The notes: generated by a model not told the origin, from the letters alone. A stretch of 64,000 nt of DNA from Cherax quadricarinatus (GCF_038502225.1 NC_091378.1:7713535-7777534); one strand, 5' to 3'. Numbered from the stretch's first letter, positions 10,314 to 21,110 are shown. Translations and numbers: made by a program.

Positions 10314-10557
10314 AGAAAGTAGGCAGGAACAGTAGAGATGTGAAGACGATGTAATCAGTCCATCACCCTTGAAGTCGTAGATATGAGGTTGTCAGTCCCT
10401 CAGCCTGGAGAAGTTCAGTTCCATAGTCAGGAACTATCTGAAGATCAAGCGACAGTGCGGAGACTTAAATACTGTCTGACAACCTCAATTCTACGACTTC
10501 AAGGGTGATGGACTGATTACATCGTCTTCACATCTCTACTGTTCCTGCCTACTTTCT

Positions 10558-10606
10558 GTATTCGACTGAAGAAGCCTACTGTGTAGGCGAAACGTTTCGG
10601 AATAAA
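10558..10606 (+). ncRNA. hammerhead-like motif (family C, well formed)
   Basis: CTGAAGA box (fits CUGANGA), extra A, GCCTAC-TGT-GTAGGC six-bp stem II, GAAACGTT. Upstream TATTCGA pairs with downstream TCG-G-AATA over seven bases with one bulge as stem I. Confidence 0.65.
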
Positions 10607-10689
10607 GTTGCCTAACTGTTGCCTATGTGTCTTACCTACCAACCTTGATAAAGCTGCAATAGAGCGAAATAAAGCCATACCGTCTCATT

Positions 10690-10860
10690 AGTTGGTAAAA
10701 CATTTGCAACAGTTGCGTATCTTTATTGCTGCAACCTTTCGCCAACACTGTAGGCTTCTTTAGTCAAATTCAGAGGAAAATAAATTGGAAACAGCAGGAG
10801 TAATGGTGAGGTAAATATTATGTGATCAGTCCCTCAACCTTGGAGATTTTTTTCAGATCA
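10690..10860 (-). mobile_element. degenerate ribozyme-type PLE end
   Basis: The order 'aacatttgcaacagttgcgtatctttatt', 'tttcgcc', 'gtaggcttctttagtc' and 'cagtccctcaacct' identifies a minus-strand terminal copy. The core at 10723-10772 has lost part of its hairpin. Confidence 0.55.
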
Positions 10861-10979
10861 TTCGTGCATTTGTTCCTGTGTTTTTTGTAGCATAAAAAAA
10901 TGTGTCCTTGACAGGTTACAATTTTAGGCATCCATTTTTTTAAGATAATTTCTTTAGAAAGAGAGCAGGAGAAATAAAA

Positions 10980-11155
10980 CGTAATATTGTAACCACGGGG
11001 AGCACTAAACCCGTAGGATTATACAGGGCATGTGGGGGAGGGGGGTTGGAAGGTATTCAGGCTCAGTTCAGGGAACCGGAGCACAGATCCAGTTTCCTAG
11101 ATCAAGAGCCCCCCCACCAGCGTCAAGGAACCTCACTTAAGGGGTAAGATATAGA
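10980..11155 (+). mobile_element. SINE-like repeat
   Basis: The 'agcactaaacccgtaggattatacagg' region, then 'cagggaaccggagcacagatcc' and 'atcaagagccccc'. Related wording at 58725-58790 (tctaaacccataagggtc) and 7945 supports a dispersed family. The tRNA origin is not clear. Confidence 0.45.
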
Positions 11156-11209
11156 AGGGCATTATGTTCACAGAGAAATTTTTATCACCACTAAAAGTGA
11201 TCAATACCT

Positions 11210-11300
11210 GGAGTGTACCTGGAGAGGGTTTTCTGGGGTCAACGCCCCCGTGGCCCGGTCTGTGACCAGCCTCGAAGGTCTGAACTGTCTTCAATAAAGG
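11210..11300 (+). repeat. dispersed repeat fragment (GGGGTCAACGCCCCCG type)
   Basis: 'ctggagagggtttt' is followed by ggggtcaacgcccccg and a tggcccggtctgtgacc-like segment. The inverse copy is at 225-290. Confidence 0.5.
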
Positions 11301-11439
11301 TGTCCGAAGTTAATGCATTTATGTTCATTTTTTCTCTTAAGTTGTCGACAGGTTTCGCATTTTTTATTGCGATGTTTCGCGCAGACTGGACCTTACCCAA
11401 AATAAAAACATTGAGTTCAATCCATTTTTTCAGGATGTC

Positions 11440-12185
11440 AAGACAAAGAACATAAAACCATAACATAAGAAAGAAGGAACACTGCAACAGGCCTACTGAC
11501 CCATGCGGAGCAGGTCCATGTGTCCCCCCGGATTAGCCCAATGACCCACCCAGTCTGGTCATCTCCACTCAAGGATGGAGCACTGCACCACACCCAGCAG
11601 CACAAGCTAGTCAGGTTCAACTCACACCCACCCACACCCACTCGTGTATTTATCTAACCTATTTTTAAAACTACACAACGTTTTAGCCTGAATAACTGTA
11701 CTCGGGAGTTTGTTCCACTCATCCACAACTCTATTACCAAACCAGTGCTTTCCTATATCCTTCCTGAATCTGAATTTTTCCAACTTGAAACCATTGCTGC
11801 GAGTCCTGTCTTGGCTGGAAATTTTCAGCACACTATTTACATCCCCTTTATTTATTCCTGTTTTCCATTTATACACCTCGATTATATCCCCCCCTAATTC
11901 TACGCCTTACCAGAGAGTGCAGATTCAAGGCCCTCAGTCTATCCTCATAGGGAAGATTTCTGATACATGGGATCATCTTTGTCATCCTCTTCTGTACGTT
12001 TTCCAGAACATTTATATCCATTCTGTAATACGGTTACCAGAACTGAGCAGCATAGTCTAAATGAGGCCTAACCAAGGATATATAGAGGACTTCTATTATT
12101 TATACTTCTAGATATGAAGCCAAGAATTCTGTTAGCTTTATTGCGAACACTAATGCACTGTTGTCTTGGTTTTAGATTACTAAGA
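11440..12185 (-). pseudogene. antisense CR1-like LINE, RT C-terminal part and 3' end
   Basis: Read on the minus strand it matches the LINE at 14880-15560 nearly base for base. It covers the 'ccaagacaacagtgcat' region, YKWKTGINKGDVNSVLKIS, RTRSNGFKLEKFRFRKDIGKHWFGNRVVDEWNKLPSTV, and the 3' end with 'cctactgacccatg'. It keeps 20 bp near 12110 that the other copy lacks. It is 5' truncated at about 12185, where a palindrome begins. Confidence 0.8.
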
Positions 12186-12411
12186 CTTGAAATCGTTGCA
12201 GCAGTGAAGGAAATCACAGATTTAAGGGGCATTTATTTTTTTTATTTTAGGGGCCATTAAGTGCAAATGATGATGGAGGGGAGGATCGAGCCTCCGTCAT
12301 TTGCACTTAATGGCCCCTAAAATAAACAAATAAATGCCCCTTAACTCTGTGATTTCCTTCACTGCTGCAACGATTTCAAGTCTTAGTAATCTAAAACCAA
12401 GACAACAGTTC
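12155..12411. repeat. near-perfect palindrome, arms about 120 bp
   Basis: The segment 12155-12283 is repeated inverted at 12295-12411 with about 12 bp between. The arms include about 30 bp of CR1 sequence plus a non-LINE stretch (ggggcatttatt, ggggccattaagtgcaaatga). The inverted duplication therefore crosses the LINE boundary. Confidence 0.85.
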
Positions 12412-12983
12412 TGAAAGCCAGGAATCCCTCATGGGAGCAGTGATAACCATATTAGAAGCCTCCAGCGTTAATGTGCATTTCAAGGAGAGTGCCGGATTGC
12501 TTTCGAAGAGCTCTTGATCCAAGGAATTAATGCTAGCTGCTGCTTCCAAGTCAAGCATAATTACTTCCCATTATCCAGTTCAATAATTCTATAAAATTAA
12601 TATTCCAAGATTACTTTTTAATCAAATTTTTAAGAGGGTTAATTTCTCGTGTATCGAAGATTATATTTAATGCTGGAGGCTCGATATTCAGTCTGTTTAC
12701 TGACAGAATGTGTTGCTACCGTTAAGTATTCACAACTCTGGGTAATTCAGTTGTCTGATTTTGTTAGACAAGCTTTTATTAAATTTAAAAAGGCTTATTT
12801 TGGAGAGAAAAGTTATTTAATAAAGTCTGACTCTTCTTTCCAACCATACTGGGAAGGGTCAGCTGACAATCTTTTCGTGCTCTTCTAGCTCTACACAGCA
12901 CAATCAGCAAAGTCTTTTTGTTTTCCTGACACAGCACTGTCAGGACAGCTGACAGTGTTTTCATGACTTCTAGCCCTACACAG
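12412..12983. other. no gene seen
   Basis: AT-rich. Two loosely similar blocks around 12850-12920 and 12945-12990 (gtcagctgac, ctagctctacacagca / ctgacagtg, ctagccctacacagca) suggest an old duplication. Confidence 0.3.
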
Positions 12984-13021
12984 CAATGTCAGCACATGAG
13001 ATTAAGACACATGTGCAACAT

Positions 13022-13080
13022 CTGGGTATCTTCATTGTAGACGTTTCGCCATCCAGTGGCTTTATCAATACAAATTCTAG
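13022..13080 (-). ncRNA. hammerhead-like motif (family B)
   Basis: The minus strand reads TTGTA, TTGATAA, A, GCCA-CTGGA-TGGC, GAAACGTC, TACAA. Outer pairing CTAG/CCAG is partial. It is well formed apart from T for C in the first box position and A for G at the sixth. Confidence 0.6.
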
Positions 13081-13250
13081 GACATAACTTGAAGACAGTA
13101 GAACTATATACAGAAGATGAGGACATGTACATAACCTTCACGACTACGACAACTACTACTACAACTAACCCATCTCTTTGGGAAGGACCTACTTCCACTG
13201 GGGAATCCCGCCTACCAGTGGATATGCCCTCGTCTGCTACACCTGACGTA

Positions 13251-13405
13251 ATTTTTCAGTCCTATGAAATCAGCCAAGCGAAAGTCAGGGACGGAGACTT
13301 GATTGCCATTATTAGGGGAATTCCCCTAATAATGGAATTCCCCTAATAATGGCAATCAAGTCTCCGTCCCTGACTTTCGCTTGGCTGATTTCATAGGACT
13401 GAAAA
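13251..13405. repeat. palindrome at the 5' end of the nested LINE
   Basis: About 75 bp of LINE start sequence (tcctatgaaatcagcc, gtccctgactttcgctt) is duplicated in inverted orientation with essentially no spacer (centre near 13330). This is an inverted duplication. Twin priming, by contrast, would give a simple inversion. Confidence 0.9.
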
Positions 13406-15422
13406 ATTACTTAGGTGGGCTGAACTGGAATGACCTGACTAAGGGTCAGGTAGGTGGTGATGGTTGCCGATATGATGCTTTCCAGGGCATAGTTCTAGCT
13501 GCTCAGTCAAATTATGTTCCAAATAGGGAAATCAGATCAAACAAAAATGATCCTAAATGGATGAACAATAGATGAAAATATCTGATTGGTCAAAAGAGAG
13601 GCATATATAGGCAAATCAAAAGAGGAGAGGGGCAATTGAGAAATCGATATATTCAGTTAAAGAGAGAAATAAAAAAGGGAATTAGAAAAGCAAAAAGAGA
13701 TTATGAGGTTAAAGTTGCAAGAGAATCGAAGACTAACCCAAAAGGATTCTTTCAGGTATACAGAAGTAAGATCAGGGACAAGATAGGCCCACTCAAAAGT
13801 TCCTCGGGTCAGTTCACTGACAGTGATAAGGAAATGTGTAGAATTTTTAACACATACTTCCTCTCAGTTTTTACACAGGAGGATACCAGCGATATTCCAG
13901 TAATGATAAATTATGTAGAACAGGACGATAATAAACTGTGCACTATTAGGGTCACAAGTGACATGGTCCTTAGGCAAATAGATAAATTAAAACCTAACAA
14001 ATCCCCAGGCCCTGATGAACTGTATGCAAGGGTTCTAAAGGAATGTAAAGAGGAGCTTAGCACACATTTGGCTAATCTTTTCAACATATCACTACAAACT
14101 GGCATGGTGCCAGATAAGTGGAAAATGGCAAATGTGATACCTATTTTCAAAACAGGTGACAGGTCCTTAGCTTCGAACTATAGACCAATAAGCCTGACCT
14201 CCATAGTGGGAAAATTTATGGAATCAATAATTGCCGAGGCAGTTCGTAGCCACCTTGAAAAGCATAAATTAATCAACGAATCTCAGCATGGTTTTACAAA
14301 GGGGCGTTCCTGCCTTACGAATTTATTAACTTTTTTCACTAAGGTATTTGAGGAGGTAGATCATGGTATTGAATATGATATTGTGTATATGGACTTCAGT
14401 AAGGCTTTTGACAGGGTCCCACATCAGAGACTGTTGAGGAAAATTAAAGCACATGGAATAGGAGGAGAAATTTTTTCCTGGATAGAGGCATGGTTGACAA
14501 ATAGGCAGCAGAGAGTTTGCATAAATGGGGAGAAATCAGAGTGGGGAAGTGTCACGAGCGGTGTTCCACAGGGGTCAGTGTTGGGCCCCCTGCTGTTCAC
14601 AATCTACATAAACGACATAGATGAGGGCATAAAGAGCGACATCGGCAAGTTTGCCGATGACACCAAAATAGGCCGTCGAATTCATTCTGACGAGGACATT
14701 CGAGCACTCCAGGAAGATTTGAATAGACTGATGCAGTGGTCGGAGAAGTGGCAGATGCAGTTTAATATAGACAAATGCAAAGTTCTAAATGTTGGACAGG
14801 ACAATAACCATGCCACATATAAACTAAATAATGTAGATCTTAATATTACGGATTGCGAAAAAGATTTAGAAGTTCTGGTTAGCAGTAATCTGAAACCAAG
14901 ACAACAGTGCATAAGTGTTCGCAATAAAGCTAATAGAATCCTTGGCTTCATATTCAACTCTATACATCCTTGGTTAGGCCTCATTTAGATTATGCTGCAC
15001 AGTTTTGGTCACCGTATTACAGAATGGATATAAATTCTCTGGAAAATGTACAAAGGAGGATGACAAAGTTGATCCCATGTATCAGAAACCTTCCCTATGA
15101 GGATAGACTAAGGGCCCTGAAACTACACTCTCTAGAAAGACGTAGAATTAGGGGGGATATGATTGAGGTGTATAAATGGAAGACAGGAATAAATAAAGGG
15201 GATGTAAATAGTGTGCTGAAAATATCTAGCCTAGACAGGACTCGCAGCAATGGTTTTAAGTTGGAAAAATTCAGATTCAGGAAGGATATAGGAAAGTACT
15301 GGTTTGGTAATAGAGTTGTGGATGAGTGGAACAAACTCCCAAGTACCGTTATAGAGGCTAGAACGTTGTGTAGCTTTAAAAATAGGTTGGATAAATACAT
15401 GAGTAGATGTGGGTGGGTGTGA
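13381..15422 (+). pseudogene. CR1-like non-LTR retrotransposon RT, 5' truncated
   Basis: One reading frame from 13381 carries an in-frame stop at 13573-13575 and continues to about 14988. RT motifs are NKSPGPDEL, NYRPISLTS, QHGFTKGRSC, YMDFSKAFDRVPH, GVPQGSVLGPLLFTIYINDI and FADDTK (DD at 14653-14658). A 20-bp deletion near 14955, seen by comparison with the antisense copy at 12110, shifts the frame. The C-terminal part (RPHLDYAAQFWSPYYR to RNRLDKYMSRCGWV) follows in frame +3 to 15422. The apurinic endonuclease domain is missing. It would have reverse transcribed its own RNA at a nick but is now inactive. Confidence 0.85.
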
Positions 15423-15600
15423 GTTAGACCTGATAGCTTGTGCTACCAGGTCGGTTGCCGTGTTCCTCCCTTAAGTCAATGTGACCTGACCTGACTAGGT
15501 TGGGTGCATTGGCTTAAGCCGGTAGGAGACTTGGACCTGCCTCGCATGGGACAGTAGGCCTTCTGCAGTGTTCCTTCGTTCTTATGTTCTTATGTTCTTA
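15423..15600 (+). mobile_element. CR1-like LINE 3' UTR with 8-bp tail repeats
   Basis: The 3' region ends in 'ttcttatg' repeated about 2.5 times. Short 8-bp tails without poly(A) are typical of CR1 and its relatives. Confidence 0.75.
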
Positions 15601-15601
15601 C

Positions 15602-15609
15602 TATATAAG
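15602..15609 (+). promoter_or_regulatory. TATA-like box (TATATAAG)
   Basis: It lies about 137 bp upstream of the family B motif. The same box is at 39137 in another family B element. Confidence 0.4.
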
Positions 15610-15730
15610 CGCCAGGCTCCTTTCTTCTGCTTCAGAATCTCCACGACTATGGTGCTCTTCGCACCTACTCCTAGGTTGAGGGACTGATTACCTCATCTTC
15701 TGTACATAGTTCTACTGTCTTCAAGTTATG

Positions 15731-15793
15731 TCCTAGAATTTGTATTGATAAAGCCACTGGATGGCGAAACGTCTACAATAAAGATACCCAGAT
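15731..15793 (+). ncRNA. hammerhead-like motif (family B, well formed)
   Basis: TTGTA, TTGATAA, A, GCCA-CTGGA-TGGC, GAAAC, GTC, TACAA. Stem I TTGTA/TACAA flanks the box and the cleavage site directly. An outer CTAG/CCAG block follows an internal loop. Confidence 0.65.
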
Positions 15794-15959
15794 GTTGCAC
15801 ATGTGTCTTAATCTCATCTTGTCGGTATTATATACCATTCGTACACAATGTCAGCACAGCTGGCAATCCTCCCGTAGTTCTGAGATAAATCTTATATAAG
15901 TGTCAACACAGCTGATTCATCTCATGCCAACCATTTTCAACATTTTACAAATGCCATAC

Positions 15960-16110
15960 GAAAAGTTGATGTTCAAGACATGTGCAACACTAGATATCTT
16001 GATTGAGGGAACGTTTCGCCCGTGCTGCAGGCTTCATCAATCGACTACAGAGATTAAATACAATCCTGGACGTATGCATTTGCTTCTGGCAAGGAACAAA
16101 GACTCGATCA
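15960..16110 (-). mobile_element. ribozyme-type PLE end
   Basis: Minus-strand order 'gacatgtgcaacactagatatcttgattgaggg', motif, then 'catcaatcgactacag'. The motif at 15998-16045 has TTGATGA, A, GCCTG...CGGGC, GAAACGTTCC. A partner end was not found. Confidence 0.55.
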
Positions 16111-16149
16111 AGTGTTATTAGTAATGAGCGATCAGCCAACGAGGCTGGA

Positions 16150-16345
16150 ACAGATGTGTCACCTGATAGTGAAGACAATTCAGGGAGTATCCGCCTAATG
16201 GTGATGACAATCCAGAGAGCGTCCGCCTAACGAAGACAATCCATGGAGTGTCCACCTGATGGTGAAGACAATTCAATGAGCGTCCACCTGACGGTGAAGA
16301 CAATCCAGGGAGCGTCCACCTGATAGTGAAGACAATCCAGGGATT
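16150..16345 (+). repeat. tandem repeat, about 33-34 bp, five to six units
   Basis: Units of the form 'gtccacctgatggtgaag' plus 'acaatccagggagc' with substitutions. The open frames on both strands reflect the repeat. Confidence 0.8.
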
Positions 16346-16359
16346 GTTGATGCTGGAGA

Positions 16360-16480
16360 GTTGCTGAGAAAATATCAGTTCTCATCTGCTTGTGCTGGAG
16401 GCTGAGAAAATATCTGTTCTCATCTGCTGGTGGCGGAGAGAGGCTGAGAAAATATCTGCTCTCATCTGCTGGCAGACACT
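16360..16480 (+). repeat. tandem repeat, about 40-45 bp, three units
   Basis: 'gctgagaaaatatctg' followed by 'ttctcatctgctgg' occurs three times. Confidence 0.8.
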
Positions 16481-16649
16481 GAGTGATAGGTTCAATTTGT
16501 GGGCCCAGCCTCAAGCACTCAGCAGCCTCAAGCACTCAGCAGCAAGGCAGGTATGTTGAGGGAAGGTTCTTGAAGGCACAAGTAGGGAAGAGCAATTGGT
16601 GTCTTTTGGGTTCACTGAAAACCTCATTTATATTATATTTTCTTCTTGT

Positions 16650-16720
16650 GTGTGTATGTGTACTCACCTATTTGTGGTTGCAGGGGTCGATTCACAGCTC
16701 CTGGTCCCCCGTGTGTGCGA
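16650..16720 (-). mobile_element. CR1/L2-like LINE 3' end fragment
   Basis: 'gtactcacctatttgtgg' then 'ttgcaggggtcgattcac' matches the LINE end at 20150-20200. A short TG run lies on the tail side. Confidence 0.6.
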
Positions 16721-16920
16721 ATCAGACATAGCGACAACGATAATAATTATGACAAATATATAATAAACAATGTTGATAGTAAAGACAATAACTATAATGA
16801 TAACGACAACTATGTTACCGATAACCTTGACAGCGATTGATATTTTTCCGCGTTTTTGAATTATTATTACTGAGAGGTAGTGAGCCCATAGTGTTGACAA
16901 AGCGTCAGCTGAGTGGATGA

Positions 16921-17095
16921 TAGGTTAGGTTAGGTTAGGTTAGATTAGGTTTATCATGAAATAGGTAAAGTGTTTCCTGACGCGGGTCTCTGTCATATGA
17001 TGACCCGCAGTTGGAGCTTTTGGTCATCTGACCGAAGCCTTCCCCTGGCTTACCCTCCACCCATTTAAAAATTATGGTTATGATTATAACCAGTC
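16921..17095. mobile_element. short element with (TTAGG)n run at one end
   Basis: Four GGTTA units lead into 'gtttcctgacgcgggtc', then 'gatgacccgc', 'tttggtcatctgacc' and 'accctccaccc' and 'ataaccagtct'. A second copy at 51491-51653 has the same order and the same telomere-like run at the same end. Confidence 0.65.
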
Positions 17096-17682
17096 TTGAT
17101 ACTAATAAAAAGGTTTACAACTTACTGTACGGAAGATCTCGTGAGGAATCACTCAGCGTCCAACAAACTATATTTTCTTCAATTTATCTTCTGAATTGAT
17201 TCTGGATACGAATCTTCATTTTTTAATAACACTTCAACTCATGAAAACTGAGCCCCTCGTGAGTTCTAAGTAAGTTCTCAGAGTTACTGATCGCGTGCTC
17301 AATTTACTACGGAGTCGCGTGGTCAGTTTGTTATCTAGCCGAGGCACGCAAACGCACGCCACCACCCACCCACACGCACCGTGAAAACACTGAAAGTTGG
17401 GAACAATGTTAGTGGGAGGGTGGGTGTCAGTAGCACCACTGACAAGCGGGAGTCACCCTCCATGGTATGTATCTATTGCTTAACTAACTGCTCGTTACGC
17501 TGGTAAACGGGGCTTGAAGTCTAACGACTACACGAGGGTGATTAAGGCTGCATGTCACCTGTGCACCACCAGTCAAGAATAACACCCAAAAGCGGGTAAA
17601 AAGTAAACTTTCAGTGTATATACACTGAGAAGCATATACCTGTATGTGTCCACTGAGATCACAGTAAACAGGTGATATCACA
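17096..17682. other. no gene seen
   Basis: The stretch 17490-17600 resembles 21415-21500 (actacac, gattaaggctgc, ccagtcaagaata), so it is an old dispersed repeat. No coding signal is seen. Confidence 0.4.
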
Positions 17683-17835
17683 ATGTGCAAAACAACCACT
17701 AGGGGAAAAAATTAGTAAAATTCCAAGCACTTTCGTGATTTCTTATATGATCAGGTCCTTGATAATGTGAAAAATCACGAAACAGCTTGGAATTTCACTA
17801 TTTTTTTCAGAGTGGTTGTTTTGCATCTCTGTGCA
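17683..17835. mobile_element. palindromic repeat, family E, ribozyme-like
   Basis: Arms share 'tgcaaaacaaccact' at the left and 'agtggttgttttgca' at the right, with 'aaattccaagc' and the TTGATAA/GAAA motif inside. Related copies flank (TA)n tracts at 28850-29045 and 37396-37500. Confidence 0.7.
17754..17796 (+). ncRNA. hammerhead-like motif (family E)
   Basis: GTCC, TTGATAA, T, GTGA...TCAC, GAAACAGCTT, GGAA. The stem I strands are TCC/GGA. It is slightly degenerate compared with the 37422 copy. Confidence 0.4.
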
Positions 17836-18024
17836 TATATCTTGACTGCCAGTTACGTCTCTCCATTATCCAAAAGACTAATTTTTTTTTTTTTGGGGGG
17901 GGGGGGTAATTTTTATTGTTATAAAGACAAAGGACAAGAATATTCGATAAAGAGTGAAATTGATATGAATGAGAGGGAGAAGGGGAAGCGTGGAGAAGAA
18001 CTGTTTACCTGTGATTCAGGGAAT

Positions 18025-19758
18025 TGTACAGATGGGTGAGGGTGAGTGATGGGTGAGGGGTGAGTGAGGGGTGAGGGATGGGTGAGGATGGGTGAGGGTG
18101 GGTGAGTGATGGATGAGGGTGGGTGATGGGTGAGGGTGAGTGATGGGTGAGGGTGGGTGAGGGCTGAGAGATGGGTGAGGGCTGAGAGATGGGTGAGGGC
18201 TGAGAGATGGGTGAGGGCTGAGAGATGGGTGAGGGCTGAGAGATGGGTGAGGGCTGAGAGATGGGTGAGGGCTGAGAGATGGGTGAGGGCTGAGAGATGG
18301 GTGAGGGCTGAGAGATGGGTGAGGGCTGAGAGATGGGTGAGGGTTGGTGATGGGGGAGGGGGTGAGTGATGGGTGAGGGGTGAGGGATGGGTGAGGGTGG
18401 GTAAGGGTGGGTGATGGGTGAGGGATGGGTGAGGGTGAGTGATGGGTGAGGGGTGAGGGATGAGTGAGGGTGGGTGAGGGTGAGGGATGGTGAGGGTGGG
18501 TGATGGGTGAGGGGTGGGTGATGGGTGAGGGATGGGTGATGGGTGAGGGGTGAGTGATGGGTGAGGGTGCGTGAGGGTGAGTGATGGGTGAGAGGTGAGG
18601 GATGGGTGAGGGTGGGTGAGGGGTGAGTGATGGGTGAGGGTGGGTGATGGGTGAGAGGTGGGTGATGGGTGAGGGTGAGTGATGGGTGAGGGGTGGGTGA
18701 TGGGTGAGGGTGGGTGATGGATGAGGGTGGGTGATGGGTGAGGGGTGGGTGATGGGTAAGGGTGGGTGATGGGTGAGGGTGGGTGATGGGTGAGTGATGG
18801 GTGAGGGTGGGTGAGGGGTGAGTGATGGGTGAGGGATGGGTGATGGGTGAGGGTGGGTGATGGGTGAGGGGTGGGTGATGGGTGAGGGTGGGTGATGGGT
18901 GAGGGTGGGTGAGCGATGGGTGAGGGTGGGTGATGGGCGAGGGTGGGTGATGGGTGAGGGTGAGTGATGGGTGAGGGGTGAGGGATGGGTGAGGGTGGGT
19001 GGTGGGTGAGGGTGAGGGTGAGTGATGGGTGAGGGGAGAGGGATGGGTGAGGGTGGGTGATGGGTGAGGGTGAGTGGTGGGTGAGAGTGGGTGGTGGGCG
19101 TGGGTGAGTGATGGGTGAGGGGTGAGGGATGGGTGAGGGTGGGTGATGGGTGAGGGTGGGTGAGAGTGGGTGGTGGGTGAGGGTGAGTGATGGGTGAGGG
19201 GTGAGTGATGGGTGAGGGTGGGTGGTGGGTGAGGGTGGGTGGTGGGTGAGGGTGGGTGGTGGGTGAGGATGAGTGATGGGTGAGAGGTGAGTGATGGGTG
19301 AGCCAGGGTGAGTGATGGGTGAGGGTGGGTGGTGGGTGAGGGTGAGTGATGGGTGAGTGATGGGTGAGGGATGGGTGAGGGTGGGAGGTGGGTGAGGGTG
19401 AGTGATGGGTGAGGGTGGGTGATGGGTGAGGGTGGGTGAGGGTGGGTGATGGGTGAGGGTGAGTGATGGGTGAGGGTGGGTGATGGGTGAGGGTGGGTGA
19501 GGGTGGGTGATGGGTGAGGGTGGGTGAGGGTGGGTGATGGGTGAGGGTGGGTGAGGGTGGGTGAGGGTGGGTGAGGGTGGGTGATGGGTGAGGGTGGGTG
19601 TGGGTGGGTGATGGGTGAGGGTGTGTGAGGGTGGGTGATGGGTGAGGGTGGGTGAGGGTGGGTGATGGGTGAGGGTGGGTGAGGGTGGGTGATGGGTGAG
19701 GGTGGGTGAGGGTGGGTGGTGGGTGAGGGTGGGTGATGGGTGAGGGTGGGTGAGGGTG
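18025..19758. repeat. G-rich minisatellite, GGGTGA-based, about 1.7 kb
   Basis: Nearly the whole stretch is built of gggtgag, gggtgat and gagtgat words in irregular higher-order order. The plus strand is G-rich with many GGG runs. A 583-residue minus-strand frame (HPSPTLTH repeats) and plus frames are by-products. It ends sharply at 19758. Confidence 0.95.
18157..18345. repeat. homogeneous 18-bp subarray
   Basis: About ten copies of 'gctgagagatgggtgagg'. They are far more uniform than the surrounding array, so this is a recent local expansion. Confidence 0.9.
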
Positions 19759-19824
19759 CTTTAACACTACTACCTAGCTAATTACCAGCTAGTTAGGAGA
19801 CTCAATGCTGTTGTTTCCGAGGGT

Positions 19825-19990
19825 CAAGACTTAGCTCCTGGCCGCGCTTTCTACGCCACTTTGATCGGCATCATTGATTACTGACCTCTAGGGCCATGTC
19901 ATATCTACTCTTGAAGCTGTGTACCGAGTTTGCCTCATCCACGTCATTCCCATTACTCCACTGTTTATTCAATTTCCGCCTTAATTAAAT
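19825..19990 (-). pseudogene. decayed LINE C-terminal fragment
   Basis: 'catgtcatatctactcttgaagctgtg', 'gcctcatccacgtcattcccattactccac' and 'caatttccgcctt' resemble the antisense coding of a CR1/L2-like RT end, as in 20270-20400. Weak but ordered similarity. Confidence 0.4.
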
Positions 19991-20028
19991 CTATCTTTAG
20001 TTGTTCTATATAATCCTTTTATACACAA

Positions 20029-20035
20029 GTGTGTA

Positions 20036-20103
<68 letters not shown>

Positions 20104-20152
20104 TGTGTGTGTATGTGTGTATGTGTGTATGTGTGTGTGTGTGTGTGTGTGT
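20029..20152 (+). repeat. (TG)n microsatellite
   Basis: A TG run with sparse TA or TC interruptions. It joins the 3' tail of the antisense LINE that follows. Confidence 0.95.
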
Positions 20153-20920
20153 ACTCACCTATTTGTACTCACTTATTTGTGGTTGCAGGGGTCGAGTCTT
20201 AGTTCCTGGCCCCGCCTCTTCACCGGTTGCTACTAGGTCCTCTCTCTCCCTGCTCCATGAGCTTTATCAAACCTCGTCTTAAAACTGTGTATGGTTCCTG
20301 CCTCCACTACGTCATTTTCTAGGCTATTCCACTGCCTTACAACTCTCTGACTGAAGAAATACTTCCTAATATCTCTCTGACTCATTTGTGTCTTCAGCTT
20401 CCAATTGTGGCCTCTTGTTTCTGGGTCCCCTCCCTGGAACATCCTGTCTTTGTCCACCTTGTCTATTCCACGCAGAATTTTATATGTCGTTATCATGTCT
20501 CCCCTGACCCTCCTGTCCTCCAGTGTCGTCAGGCCGATTTCCCTTAATCTTTCTTCATAGGACATTCCCCTTAGCTCTGGAACTAACCTTGTCGCAAACC
20601 TTTGTACTTTCTCTAGTTTCTTGACGTGCTTTATCAAGTGCGGGTTCCAAACAGGTGCTGCATACTCCAGTATGGGCCTGACATACACGGTGTACAGTTT
20701 CTTGAACGATTCCTTACTAAGGTATCGGAATGCTGTTCTCAGGTTTGCCAGGCGCCTATATGCTGCAGCAGTTATCTGATTGATGTGTGCTTCCGGAGAC
20801 ATGCTCGGTGTTATACTCACCCCAAGATCTTTCTCCTTGAGTGAGGTTTGTAATCTTTGGCCACCTAGCCTATACTCTGTCTGTGGTCTTCTGTGCCCTT
20901 CCCCTATCTTCCCCATTGGT
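20150..20920 (-). pseudogene. antisense CR1/L2-like LINE, RT C-terminal part
   Basis: The minus-strand frame 20916-20233 begins inside RT: LKEKDLGVSITPSMSPEAHINQITAAAYRRLANL, then YVRPILEYAAPVWNPHL, VQRFATRLVPELRGMSYEERL, RRVRGDMITTYKILRG and QRVVRQWNSLENDVV. This is the conserved C-terminal region of CR1/L2-type LINEs. The catalytic core is absent (5' truncated). The frame runs off into the 3' UTR, which ends 'ggtgagtac' plus AC repeats. Confidence 0.8.
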
Positions 20921-21110
20921 AATGGTCTCCTTTTTTAACGAAAGCTTTTACTACGACGTTAAGATTGAAACCCATAATAATCTGGAAATACAGAATTTCG
21001 CCCCAGATGTCAAGAATAGACAAATAAATACTGCACAACAATCGCCTATTATCCACATATTTACCGAACACAATCTTCCCAAAGCATCTCACTGAATTAT
21101 AATTCACGAA
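20921..21110. other. no gene seen
   Basis: AT-rich spacer with no recognisable feature. Confidence 0.3.

Larger units (their letters stand above)
10187..10652. mobile_element. short palindromic ribozyme element, family C, 12-14 bp TSD
   Basis: The flanks ccaaccttgataaa at 10187-10200 and 10639-10652 match, although the first bases could be element sequence. Arms 10225-10400 and 10480-10638 are inverted copies sharing 'gtaggcaggaacagtag' and 'actgattacatcgtcttc'. The element has no coding capacity and resembles the PLE ends in structure. Confidence 0.75.
12984..15858. mobile_element. ribozyme-ended element, family B, 13-bp TSD, with nested LINE
   Basis: The flanks caatgtcagcaca at 12984-12996 and 15846-15858 are identical. 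The left end (minus-strand motif at 13022-13080) and right end (plus-strand motif at 15731-15793) are inverted family B ends. The inside (13090-13250 and 15601-15720) is the short-element body, as at 39100-39250. A CR1-like LINE (about 13251-15600) has inserted between 'cacctgacgt' and 'atataagcgcc', a junction that is continuous in the 39 kb copy. Confidence 0.8.

Noticed and set aside
13056..13346. 96-residue frame with poly-Thr as a host gene
   Set aside because: It spans the ribozyme-ended element body and the LINE palindrome, so it is not a gene.
16921..16945. True telomere or chromosome end
   Set aside because: There are only four TTAGG-type units, embedded in unique flanks and attached to a repeated short element.
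18016..19767. 583-residue open frame, Pro/His/Ser/Thr-rich
   Set aside because: It is only the minus-strand reading of the GGGTGA minisatellite; other frames of the array are also open.
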